From Astrocystis sublimbata (Eukaryota; Ascomycota; Sordariomycetes; Xylariales; Xylariaceae), in NCBI GenBank assembly GCA_022453515.1, contig JAJNNY010000044.1, forward strand, positions 1-64,000: a stretch of DNA of 64,000 nt. Direction: 5' to 3'. Numbering within the stretch: the stretch's first letter is position 1; each line of letters starts with the position of its first letter. The position numbers were made by a program, and so were the translations under genes. The notes beneath the pieces were generated by a model that was given only the letters and a program-made list of their open reading frames with translations, was not told where the DNA came from and did no database searches. This document shows, one piece after another, positions 36,606 to 47,155 of the stretch.

Positions 36606-37253
36606 ATGACACTTGTCACTTCCAACACAGAGGCCATATCCAACACAGAGGCCACTCCCAACACAGAGACCACTCCCAACACAGAGACCACTCCCAACAC
36701 AGAGGCCACTCCCAACACAGAGGCCACTCCCAACACAGAGGCCAAATCCGTGACCCTAGCCCTTACAATTACAAATGGCTGCAAAGTCACCATTACGGCA
36801 GCTGATGCGTGCTCCGATGTCACAACCAACCAAGACAGTGTTGGGCACAATGTGCCGACGGAGACAGCAGAGGAACTCAAAGACAGGAAGAAGAGATTGA
36901 TGTTCAAGGAGTTCTTGGAGGCAAGCGACAAGACGTTTATTGTATACGGCAGACGAAAGAGAAACGCCTTAGCACGTCTATATAATAATACTATGGGTTC
37001 TCAAGAATACCAAGAAGCGGTGGTCAGGATTGGAGCAGACTATAAGATGGATATGGACACGATAATAGAGAATTTTGTTGCAAGGGAGGGATTCAATATG
37101 GAGTTTGAGAAAAAACTGGTTAATACTGAGGTTTCTCACCTTTGTAACAAGCCAAAGACTTATACACGTTCTAATGATTCCGATTTCTATACGGGCTTTG
37201 GATATATCATTGGATGCATTGTTGGGATCTGTATTGGATTCTTTATCACATAA
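36606..37253 (+). CDS. Unknown repeat-containing protein with a C-terminal membrane helix
   Basis: An intronless frame of 215 residues. Residues 7-48 are seven copies of a hexapeptide of the form NTEATP (NTEAIS, NTEATP, NTETTP twice, NTEATP twice, NTEAKS). Then comes a segment with a few Thr/Val runs and two Cys, a basic helical part (EELKDRKKRLMFKEFLEASD, FIVYGRRKRNALARLYNN), and a final hydrophobic helix GYIIGCIVGICIGFFIT at the very C-terminus. This suggests a tail-anchored protein with a Thr-rich, possibly O-glycosylated, N-terminal repeat. No family is recognised. AT content rises towards the 3' end and continues into the AT-rich flank. Confidence 0.5.
   Translation: MTLVTSNTEAISNTEATPNTETTPNTETTPNTEATPNTEATPNTEAKSVTLALTITNGCKVTITAADACSDVTTNQDSVGHNVPTETAEELKDRKKRLMFKEFLEASDKTFIVYGRRKRNALARLYNNTMGSQEYQEAVVRIGADYKMDMDTIIENFVAREGFNMEFEKKLVNTEVSHLCNKPKTYTRSNDSDFYTGFGYIIGCIVGICIGFFIT
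36624..36749 (+). repeat. Coding 18-bp tandem repeat, seven units
   Basis: Seven contiguous units of AACACAGAGGCCACTCCC, differing only by single bases. The length is exactly 126 bases, so copy-number change keeps the frame. Confidence 0.9.
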
Positions 37254-37589
37254 GTCACTAGTATTTTATGCGCTTAGAGATTTCAAATCAAAAACAGTCC
37301 AAAGAATATAGTTAGTAAATACCCCCTTAATTATAAAATAACTATTATATAATCAATAAACTTAGTGAATAATTACTAAATAATTAGGGGATAATCAAAT
37401 AATAACAACCTAGAAGTATCTCATCTATTTTCTGTAGCGCCTCGGGTGTCGAGGTCCAGATCTGGCGGTGGCGCACCCTAATCATGGTTTGTCTGGCCTC
37501 TATTATGGGGACGGCTAGAGATTGGCTTTTGTAACCGTGATCCGCCTCATCGTTTTCGCTTTCAGTCCCAGCCACCGGCTACCGACAGC
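37254..37589. other. AT-rich intergenic spacer
   Basis: Contains TAAT/ATTA-rich sequence at 37315-37410. No gene is seen. Confidence 0.5.
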
Positions 37590-38119
37590 ATGTCGGATTT
37601 CATCTTCGGGAACGAAGCGATCAAAGGCCTCATGGCTATCGGGGCATCGCTGAACGGTGGAAGCAGCTTAACCGTAATGACTGTTCTCGCGCCCTTCCAA
37701 GACGTGGCTGCCGGCATCACACAGCTTGAAGGCTATTTCTCGGATGCAAGCAGGCTCCTCGCCTTTATTGATCGCTTTCGCCTCATTCTCCACGAAGCGG
37801 TACACCTTTGCAGGTGTCTTGGCGAACTAAGCTCTGCAGATGCCGCCGTCTATCTCGAGTCACTTCAGATTGAACACAACTTGCGGCGCTTCTCGAATGG
37901 GATTGCCGAGTCGACTAGAATAGTGAGAGTGGCTGATTACTGAATGGCGAATATAGTCGTGACTTGGTCTGCTGACTGCGTGCGAGACAGACACAAGATG
38001 ATGCGCTGATGGAGCTCAAGCAAGCGGCGAGTTTCGCAGCTCGCGACCTGGAAGCCTTTAAAAAGACCCCGAGTTGGGAAGGCACCGCGAGCGTGACGTC
38101 GGGTATCACGCGCTCGATA
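37590..38119 (+). pseudogene. 5' part of a gene split by a transposon (unknown helical protein)
   Basis: Exons 37590-37922 and 37991-38119 (intron GTGAGA..GACAG) encode about 154 residues before the insertion. The protein is helical and hydrophobic in part (GLMAIGASLNGGSSLTVMTV, DASRLLAFIDRFRLILHEAV, then a CRCLGELSSADAAV loop). No family is recognised. The codon at 38117-38119 ends exactly at the TA target of the inserted element, and the phase is the same on the far side at 47158. Without splicing of the intron the frame stops at 37943. The 3' part is at 47156-47882. Confidence 0.65.
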
Positions 38120-38161
38120 AGCAAACCCCCCCTGTCACGGACCATCCCATCACGGACCACC
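38120..38161 (+). repeat. Left terminal inverted repeat (42 bp)
   Basis: Starts AGCAAACCCCCCCTGTCACG and is the exact reverse complement of 47114-47155. Inside it TCACGGACCA occurs twice, 15 bases apart, a possible transposase-binding repeat. Confidence 0.95.
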
Positions 38162-38282
38162 ACGTTTTGCCCCACAAACGCGCTTACCCTGGTTTATACA
38201 ATCTTAAATTTCTTAATAAATTTTACTTTTTAGTACTCTATTTTACTATCGATTAATCGGCGTCTCTCTCCTTTTTATCGAA

Positions 38283-38318
38283 ATGTCCTCTTTAGATCTA
38301 TAGTAGCGCGTATACGCT
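38283..38318 (+). pseudogene. First codons of the Pogo-type transposase, upstream of the retroelement
   Basis: ATG at 38283 opens MSSLDL, then two in-frame TAGs, then the codons that run up to the retroelement insertion. The same frame resumes after the second ACGCT at 45425. The stops are at positions where CAG or TGG codons would be expected, as RIP produces. Confidence 0.7.
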
Positions 38319-38856
38319 TGTTACGAACCAACAGGAAACGACCTGTCGGGAAGGCCTAATGAGGGCGGACAGTTATGCCTAAGCGGATAGGCGCGGGGCT
38401 GGGAGGACAAGCCACGTAAAGCGCCAAGGAATAGGTCACGTAACAGGATCATTAGATCACGACAGTAAGCCAGTAAGCTAAAGTAGCTCACTAGATCGTA
38501 TAAGTAAGCTAGTGAGCCAAGGTAGCTCATTAGATCGTATGAGTAAGCCAGTGAGCTAAGATAGCTCACTAGACCGTATAAGTAAGCCAGTGAGCAGAGA
38601 TATTATGTAAAAAAAGGAAATACTATATAGCCTCGATAGTATTCCTATATATCTAGTCTTTCTTTATTTTACTATTTAATCTAAGTATACTAATAGTTTT
38701 TAGAATAGGAGTAACCTCCTAACAACTTAGTAAACGATATTTTATATTGCTTAGCGATCCTTTATTATAAGCTTAGCCCTTATCCTTAGGAACATATACC
38801 TACTAAGACCCCTACTCTACCCTGTACTCTGTATTAAAGATAAAGCAATTGTTATA
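38319..38856 (+). repeat. 5' LTR (538 bp)
   Basis: Begins TGTTACGAACC and ends TTATA, where the 3' copy has TTACA, so the canonical TG..CA end is mutated to TG..TA. It contains several AGTAAGCCAGTGAGC-type subrepeats (about 38464-38596). Differences from the 3' LTR that I checked are transitions, mostly with T or A in this copy. Confidence 0.92.
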
Positions 38857-38899
38857 TTTTGAATAGTCTTATTTAGTTAAACTACGAAATAAGCTGAGC

Positions 38900-40800
38900 A
38901 ATAGGACGTAATAGCTACACAAGCTCAGATACCCAACTTGACTTAGGAATAAATCCTAAAGATTATCAACCAGTTGTACAGAAAAATCAATCAGTTAAAT
39001 AAAACTAATAAATAGTTCGAAAACCAACTATTTGTAATATCTAAGCTAAAGTGTTATAAGCTAACTTAATTAACCATATTTAACGGAAAATAAAACCAGT
39101 TAAAGGGGTTCCTAACCTAGGCCAAGGCCTATATACGGCACTTCGGAGAGGACTTTCCCTCGGAAGGAGAAAAGATCTTTTGTATAGTAGGATTCCTTAC
39201 TAGAGAAGCACTAGAATAGTTTAAGCCAAAGATAAAAGAATTTATTAAAAACAAAGAAAAGGATTGGTTAGAGGATACTAAAAAAGCATTTACTAATATA
39301 AAAGGATTCGAAAAAGCCCTTACGGATATATATAGTAATCCAGAAGCCAAAAAACGAGCAAAACAAAGGCTGCTAGACCTACAATAGACTAGGTCAGCTA
39401 GTAAGTATACTACCGAGTTTAAAAAAATGCTCGCACTTATAACTTAGAATAACAATAATAACCTAATATCCGTGTTCTATAAGGGACTAAAAAACGAAGT
39501 CCAAAACGAGTTATTCCGAATCGAACAACCAAAGGAACTATATAACTATATTATATTAGTAATCAAAATCGATAATTATCTATACAAAAGACGTATGTAA
39601 AAACGAGGGAAAGGAGCCATATATATAGCCAATACCAAGAAGGCACAAAGGAACCAATCTACGGCCACAGGAACATACCCAGGCCTAATGGAGGTTGACG
39701 CTGCAGAAAAAGACCTTAAGCAAGTCAAATGTTACAATTACCAACAAATGGGACATTATATACAAAAATGCCCTAAACCCCAAAGAGAACAAAAGAACGG
39801 AAGAGTACCCAAGGGAAAACAAGCGTCGGTAGCCGAAAACGGTACGCGATAGATCGTAATAATACATATAAACAGTATACCAATAGTCAAAAATAGGGAC
39901 TAGCCAGAAGGCGAGTCATGTCCCAAAGACATAGGCTATATATATAATTGGTATAAATACTAGACTGAGTTCGAAAAAATTAAACACTTAGTAGCTAAAT
40001 CTATACAACGGGGAGACACCCTTACGACCAATTAAGGACAAAAAGAACAAAAAGTTAAAAAGACTGAACTAATAATTCTAGAAATAATACCTGAGTATAG
40101 ATTACAAAATCGACTTTGGGAAGTATAACGAATAGGAAACTACCCATTAATCATAGGGATAAGAACTAACACTTTCGAGACGCCATAATACATAGCAGGA
40201 TATATATTATAAAGCTATTTACACGATAGAACTATAATAAACAAAGAAAAAATACTAGTACTAAAGAATCTAAAACATAAAAAAATCTCCTAAGTATCCT
40301 ATATAGTATATTAATATAACAAATATATAGTTAAAAAGATCTAAAACAACTAGTTTTTAAAACAGATCAATAGAAAACTAATAAACAGATTATACCAAAA
40401 AAACGAAATAGGACAACTGGTAATTACTTACTATAACCCCAGAGGATTTTGTTTATTCGAATTAGACCCCACATGGCCTAAAGAATGCTTTCTAAGGGGA
40501 AATAAGTTAAAAAAGTGTACTAGCAACTACTGCAAAATCCACGCATATGAGAAAGCAAGAAACTAGAGAAAGAAGAACGAAGCTAACGAAAAGGCTCGAT
40601 AGAAACGACTCACATACAAGACACCTGTGCAAGGGAGTCAGAACTCCGAACCACCAGTTATAGCAATACTGGATGGAAAACCAATATGGTCCGAAAAGGA
40701 ACTACGGAACCATATAGAAAAAATCCAGGCCATAAAGGGCAAAGACCGATGACATATAGCACAACAATCAAAAAACAACGAAAAACAGTTGTAAAATAAT
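38900..40800 (+). pseudogene. Degraded gag with zinc knuckle
   Basis: The zinc knuckle is at 39730-39771 and reads CYNYQQMGHYIQKC. In the consensus C-x2-C-x4-H-x4-C the second Cys is replaced by Tyr, a TGC to TAC change typical of RIP. Upstream, segments such as DLQQTRSASKYTTEF-like sequence (about 39378-39420) recall the Gag capsid part, with many stops. The knuckle frame differs by -1 from the protease/RT frame, as in elements that shift between gag and pol. The bounds are approximate. Confidence 0.75.
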
Positions 40801-40849
40801 AATAACTAATTCAAAGCATCGAAAAATCGTTATGCGCTATAGATATAGA

Positions 40850-43800
40850 AATGTCTATACAACTTATAATAGAGTTACAATACAAAGGAAAAAAGTTAGC
40901 AGCTATAATTAATACAGGCGCGTAAATAAACTTCATCTCACTAATAATTATTAATAAGCTTGACCTAGAATAGAAGCTTAAGGACAACCCCTACCTACTC
41001 ACAACCGTTAATAGTAGTTATATAATATATAATCAAAGGATTATTAGAAAAAAAACTATAGAACTTCTTTTTAATATCTAAGGTTATAAAGAACAGCTTA
41101 AGCTCAATATTATAGAAATATCCAGGCATAATATTATTTTAGGGATACCCTAGTTATAGGTAAATAATCCTAAAGTGAATTAAAACACCGGCCAGCTTTA
41201 ATAAAATATACTAGGAAGAGATTTAGCTTCTAAGGAATCTATTAGAAAAAACTCATATAAATCTATAAAAGCACTTAGCATTTGTTTATTAATTAAAAAA
41301 CCTAAGCTAATACTAACGGATAAGTTACTAGAATAGTACTAAGAATTTGGCAACTTATTTAAAGCATAACTAACAAAAACAGGATTACTAAAGTATAGTA
41401 GATAGGATTACCATATTCTAATTAAGGAAAGCGAGACCCTAAAACACTAAACATTATACTATATAAACTATAAACAACTGTGAGAATTGGACGAATATCT
41501 ATAAAAGAACCTAGCCAGGGGGTACATACGAAAGTCAGAATTATTAGCGAGATTACCGATTCTATAGGTACCCAAGAAACCAGGCAAAGATAGTAAGCCT
41601 AAATAGAGGCTATATGTCAATTATAAAAATATAAATACAAAAACTAAGAAATTCATAGGACCGTTACCAAGAATCGACAACCTACGAGATAGATTATATA
41701 AAGCCAGATGGTTCACCGCTTTAGACTTACCAGAATTATATTACAAACTACGAATCGCTAAAAGCGACAAAGAGAAAACGGCATTCAGAACACTTTATGG
41801 GTTATACAAATACCTAGTAATGCTATTCGGGCTTACTAATATACTAGCAAGCTTCCAAGCCATAATTACGGATATACTACGCGAATTTCTCGATAAATTC
41901 GTAATAGTATACCTTAATAATATCTTAATCTATTCAGAAACTATAAAAAAACACAAGGGATATGTCCAACAAGTGCTTACGGTACTACGAGACACTAAAT
42001 TAAAAGTAAACGCTAAAAAGAGCGAATTTCACAAACAGAAAATGGACTTTCTAGGATTCACGATTATTCCAGGAGAAGTACGAATCTAAGACGCGAAAAT
42101 CGAAGCAGTAAGGAATTAGCCAGTACCAAAAAGCATTACAAACGTACGGGCGTTCGTAGGATTTACGAACTACGTCCAAGCTCTCATTACTGGATTTAAG
42201 AAAATCGCCACACCTCTTACGAACTTTACAAAGAAAAATAATAAATTCTGATAAACAAAGGTAGAATAACAGGCGTTCGATACACTAAAAAAGAAAGTAC
42301 TATTAGATCCAGTGTTACAATTACCTAATCCAGATAAAGAATTTAAAATCGAAGTTAACATATATAACAATACAATAGGTAGGTAACTAGGTTAACGAAA
42401 TAAGAATAAAAAACTATATCTAGTAGTATTTTTTTCTATAAAGTTCTTAGGACTATAAATCAACTATCTAATCCTAAATAAAGAACTTATAACTATTGTT
42501 TAAGCATTCAAGGAGTAGGAGCACTACCTCTATAGCTCAAAACAACCAGTAAAGGTCTATTTAGATTACAAGAACCTTACAACCTTTATAACCACTAAAA
42601 TATTAAACAAACGATAAATACGATAAGCAGAATTCCTATCGCAGTTTAATTTTAAAATTATTTATATTAAAAACAAAGAGAATATCTGGGCCGATATTCT
42701 AAATCGAAGAAATAACTATAAACAAACGGGCGAAAAGAAAAGCCAGATCCTATTACAGGGCAATAAAAAAGATGGACTTACAGTAGTAGGAGCTACACAA
42801 ATGTTCAAAGAAAATAACGACCGCACACTACAGATTAGTGTAGCCATAAGGATTGACTATAACAAATAGACATAACGAATCAGAGAATTCCTCAAGAGTT
42901 AAAAATCAATCCCCAGATTATAATAATCAGATGTACAAAAACTATAAAGGGAAACTATACGTATTAGACAAGTTCTATATAGAACTAGTACAAGAAGTAC
43001 ATGAGCACCCCTTAGCAGGACACCAGGGAGTCTTTAAAACCCATTAAAGATTAAAACAATACTACAGATTCTTAGGCATAAAGGACCATATCAGACAAAT
43101 TATTAAGAAATACGACATATATTAAAAAGCAAAAACATTACAATATAAGCCATACGGACTATTAAACCCGATCAAGCTACTAGACAAGGTATAGAAAATG
43201 ATCGTATTCGACTTTATTATAAAACTACCCAAGTCTAAAGAACTAATAATAGGAATAGAGTTCGACTCTATCTTAGTCATAGCAGAAAGACTTACTAAGT
43301 ACGGGCTTTTTATACCCTACAAAGAAGCAAGCACCGCAGAAGAACTTAGATACACTATTTTAAAGCATGTCTTCAGCAAGCACGGATTCCTAAAAGAGAT
43401 TATTACTAATTAAGGAAGTACGATAGTTTCCAAATACTAGCAATCACTTATAAAAACATTAGGGGTTAAGCACAGAATGTCTACAGTTTACCACCCTCAG
43501 ACAGACGGACAGACAGAAAGGCTAAATCAAACGCTAGAGCAGTACCTCCGATACTACCTCAACAAACAGCAAAACAACTGGGTTGAGTTATTACTAGTAA
43601 CGGAATATGCCTATAATAGCTTAATTAACGAGTTTATAAAAATGTCACCCTTTAAGGCGAACTATAGGTTTAACCCAGAAGAAAAAACCGCGATTCTAGG
43701 AATTACGGCACCTTAAGCAGAAAATCAAGCCAAGATAGCCTTAGGCCTATAATAAAAACTGTAATAAGAACTTATATTTATCTAGGAACAAATAAAAGCC

Positions 43801-44244
43801 TACTATAATAAAAACAGGTTATTAAAGCTAACCTTAAAAAAGGAAGATAAGGTCTATCTTTTAAAATAAAACATTAAAACAAAAAAACTAAGCGAAAAAT
43901 TAGACTTTAAATAGATTAGACCATTCGAGATTAAGGAAGTTAAATCGAAATTAAACTACCTGCTTAAACTACCCAAAGGAATAAAGAAACACCTGGTATT
44001 CCACATCTCCTTGCTAAAAAAAGCACCCAATGACACTAAGCTCGAAACTAAGTTTAAAACAGAACCCGATTACGAAGAATTCGAAGTTAAAAAAATACTA
44101 GATTTATATTAAAACAAAAACACGTTCGAATACCTAGTAAAATAGAAAGAGTACTCACACGTAGAAAATACGTAGGAACCTAAGAAATATTTACAGAAGG
44201 CCAGCCAGAAGGTGAACTAGTTTTATTACTAGCACCCTAACTAA
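40850..44244 (+). pseudogene. Degraded pol: PR, RT, RNase H, integrase, chromodomain
   Basis: Protease active site at about 40908-40919 reads NTGA instead of DTGA. The RT block is at about 41610-42090; its YxDD box at 41910-41921 reads YLNN, both catalytic Asp codons changed GAT/GAC to AAT. RNase H follows to about 42720. Integrase runs about 42960-43730 with the HPLAGHQG zinc-binding region, VFDFIIKLP and STVYHPQTDGQTERLNQTLE. The chromodomain is at about 44070-44200 (EFEVKKILDLY, EYLVK, KEYSHVENT, EPKKYL) with aromatic-cage Trp codons turned to TAG. The final TAA is 44242-44244. No function remains. Confidence 0.9.
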
Positions 44245-44761
44245 CCAAGGCCAGGAGGGCGGGGTCAACCCCCCAAGCAGAAGAAGAATAAAGGGCATTC
44301 TAGTTAATAACGTCTATAATACCCGCCGCTTGGACAGCTACCACGGCCTCAGACTCCTCGCGTTCCTAACGATCAAGCTCATCAAAAGAACAAAAACCAT
44401 TGTTAACCAGAGTTACACTATTAGCCCAATAAAGAATCTATTAATAACAGATATTTTCTAAACGAGATAGGGCCTCGGAGAGCTATTTCTTAGCTTTCCG
44501 CTCTTCCTCCGCCAAACGATCAGATTTACTAAGGAATTTATTAGCAACTACCAACGAAACACCAGAACTATTACAAGAACAACCATAACAAACACACTCC
44601 TTACACCAAGAAATACCATCCATCATCTTACAGTCCCACTCATGATCACAACAGAAAGAACAAGGCATGACTTTATAACCTTCCTTGTTAATAAGGGCTG
44701 CTAAAGCATGGCGTTATTCAGTCTTCGTAGGGCGAGAACGTTTTTCGACACGATTGGACAT
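44237..44761 (-). pseudogene. Antisense Cys-rich accessory ORF of the chromovirus
   Basis: On the minus strand an ATG at 44761 opens a frame of 174 codons ending at 44237, interrupted by several TAA/TAG. The core reads PCSFCCDHEWDCKMMDGISW then CKECVCYGCSC, a cysteine cluster like a small zinc-binding domain, followed by a charged helical stretch (KSDRLAEEERKAKK) and an acidic ERREESEAVVAVQAAG-type tail. I know very similar sequences from many fungal genomes, usually annotated as uncharacterised proteins. Its stop overlaps the pol stop by a few bases, tail to tail. Position and strand suggest transcription from within or near the 3' LTR. A poly-A run of about 20 lies just upstream of its ATG. 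Confidence 0.7.
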
Positions 44762-44886
44762 TACAAATAAAAAAAAAAAAAAAAAAAAAGGGTAAAAAGC
44801 ATCGCACCCAAGTGGAAAAGAAACTAAGGGAGGCACTTACTACCTATGATTATTAAGGGCAATAATCCTGGGAAGAAGGGAGATAA

Positions 44887-45424
44887 TGTTACGAACCAAC
44901 AGGAAACGACCTGTTGGGAAGGCCTAATAAGGGCGGACAGTTATGCCTAAGCAGATAGGCGCGGGGCTGGGAGGACAAGCCACGTAAAGCGCCAAGGAAT
45001 AGGTCACGTAACAGGATCATTAGATCACGACAGTAAGCCAGTAAGCCAAAGTGGCTCACTAGATCATATAAGTAAGCTAGTGAGCCAAAGTAGCTCACTA
45101 GATCGTATGAGTAAGCCAGTGAGCCAAGATAGCTCACCAGACTGTATAAGTGAGCTAGTGAGCAGAGATATTATGTAAAGAAAGGAAATACTATATAGCC
45201 TCGACGGCATTCCTATATATCTAGTCTTTCCTTACTTCACTATTCAATCTAAGCATACCAACAGTTCTTGGAATGGGAGTAACCTCCTGACGACTTAGTG
45301 AACGATACTTTATATTGCTCAGCGATCCTTTGTTATAAGCTTAGCCCTTATCCTTAGGAACATATACCCACTAAGACCCCTACTCTACCCTGTACTCTGT
45401 GTTAAGGATAGAGCAGTCGTTACA
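44887..45424 (+). repeat. 3' LTR (538 bp)
   Basis: Same length as the 5' LTR, ends in TTACA and is less mutated (more C and G kept, for instance in the last 200 bases). It has the same AGTAAGCCAGTGAGC-like subrepeats at about 45030-45160. Confidence 0.93.
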
Positions 45425-47076
45425 ACGCTGTAATACGCGATGTAAAGCTCGGGATGGCTGTCCGAGAAGCCGCGCGAAAGTGGGATACTCCCCGGTCGTA
45501 TCTCAACCGCTGCTTTAGTAGTATACCTACCAGAAAGGAGACGTACGCCAAGCTGCAAGTCCTCTCACCATTTCTCGAGACCCAATTAGCCGATTGGGCT
45601 ATTAGTTAGGCCAGGTTGGGCTTTATACCGGCGTTTACCAAGTTTCGGTTTATGGCCTAGCGATTAGTTAATATATCTGGGTCCTCTCACGCTATAGGGA
45701 AGGAATAGTATACCGGTTTTTTGGCCAGAAACGAAGCGATTAAATCTAGTAGATCCAAAATTATTAATTATAGCCGTATTAATAGTGCTATAGTTTCTAA
45801 TATCCACTTTTTTTTCGATCGATTTAATACTCTAGAGCTGGTTAATATCTTTTTTAAATACTATTATAATACTAATAAAATAGGTATTAGCTAAAGTATT
45901 AGGGGCAACTATTGGGTGATTTTTAAAGCTAAGAACTATATTATTTTAAAAAAAAACGTTAAATAAAACGAATAGATTACTATTTTAGAGTATATAAGCT
46001 ATAACGGGGTAGCCCTCCTACCGCTAGTTATTTTTAAGGGGGCTAATATCTAAAGCTAGTGGTTTCTTAATATAAATCGTGGTTTTTTTAAAAACTAGTA
46101 GTTTAAATGCTTTCTTAGGGGGTAGATAAATAATCTAATAGCTTTAAATTAAATATTAAATATTTTTATTTTATATATATATATTTATTATAGTAATAAA
46201 TAGGTAGTTTTAGTTTATAATAATTATAACTTATATATTAATAATAATTTTTTATAGTTCTATTTATTAAATAAGATATAGCTTATATTTTATAAACTAT
46301 ACTATAGCTATATCGTATAGGTTTTAAATATTAGAGTTTTTGGTTTATTAAAAAAAAAGCTAAAGGTTTTAATTAAAAAGGGTTTAAACATATGCCTTAG
46401 GTTAAAGCTTTTAAAAAAAGATATACTTATTATATACCGGTAGGCTAGGGTTAAAGTATTAATTTTTTAAGTAATTAAAAATGCCTAAAAAACCTTAGGG
46501 ATATAGCCGCATAATTAAACAAAGCTTTTATTATCGAAATATATTATTTTAAAAAACGTGGGTATTACCCGAAGCTAGCTAACTATACCTGTAGCACTTA
46601 TAAGAGAATTAACCCCTAACTTTCTAGTAGAGATAGCCCTAACGCTTATTAAAACGCCCTCTAAAGGCCAGGAACTATATAGAAGTATTTAAAAATTAGC
46701 TATAACTAATACTACTTTTAATCTTTTATTATAACGCCTGTTTACTAGGAAGGCTAGTAAGGCCTTAGACCAATAGGCTAGCAAAATTATAAACCTCGAG
46801 GCACAGGTTGCCTATTTAACTACGAAATTAGAAAATAAGGCTAAAAAGGTCCGCCAGAAGGTAACTCTCACGCCTAGGCAACGTTTCATTCGCATGGCTG
46901 ATATCCGTAAGGCCAAGAGATAGCTAAGGGGTAGGGTAGTATATAAGGACGAAGCAAGCAACGCAGAGGTCATAGAGAGGGAGCTAACAGATACAGAAGA
47001 GTGTATTATAGTCAGCAGGAACTAGGGAATCAATTTAGGCGCAAAAAATAGCTAGTTTGGTTGTTTTTGGTGGTAA
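45425..47076 (+). pseudogene. Main part of the Pogo/Fot1-type transposase, RIP-degraded
   Basis: After the second ACGCT the frame reads YAVIRDVKLGMAVREAARKW then TPRSYLNRCFSSIPTRKETY, the N-terminal Psq/HTH part, then a CENP-B-type HTH with FLETQLADWAI. The DDE part is recognisable: ISYNGVALLPLVIFKGANI. The end keeps RFIRMADIRKAKR and ERELTDTEEC. Many TAA/TAG codons and a strong A+T excess mark the centre (about 45700-46760), while the first 200 and last 250 bases are nearly normal in composition. The transposase is dead here. Confidence 0.8.
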
Positions 47077-47113
47077 AATTTAATGTTGATTCAACAGGTG
47101 CGATTTTTAATTA

Positions 47114-47155
47114 GGTGGTCCGTGATGGGATGGTCCGTGACAGGGGGGGTTTGCT
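47114..47155 (-). repeat. Right terminal inverted repeat (42 bp)
   Basis: Ends GGGGGGGTTTGCT and matches 38120-38161 in reverse complement at all 42 positions. It holds the same doubled TCACGGACCA motif. Confidence 0.95.

Larger units (their letters stand above)
38319..45424 (+). mobile_element. Ty3/Gypsy chromovirus LTR retrotransposon, inactive
   Basis: Bounded by 538-bp LTRs and flanked by ACGCT on both sides (38314-38318 and 45425-45429), the 5-bp target duplication of integration. The internal part carries decayed gag with a zinc knuckle, protease, reverse transcriptase, RNase H, integrase and a C-terminal chromodomain, in the order of Ty3/Gypsy chromoviruses. Frames are broken by dozens of TAA/TAG codons and at least one frame change between RNase H and integrase. 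An extra Cys-rich ORF lies on the other strand before the 3' LTR. It sits inside the transposase gene of the Fot1-like element. Confidence 0.95.

Noticed and set aside
38321..38569. Minus-strand 82-codon frame in the LTR (and its copy at 44889-45137)
   Set aside because: It is the translation of LTR subrepeats (YLYDLVSYFGLLAY pattern) and is present in both LTRs, so it is repeat structure, not a gene.
38464..38596. CRISPR-like look of the AGTAAGCCAGTGAGC units in the LTR
   Set aside because: Units are head-to-tail subrepeats with no unique spacers, duplicated in both LTRs; the genome is eukaryotic.
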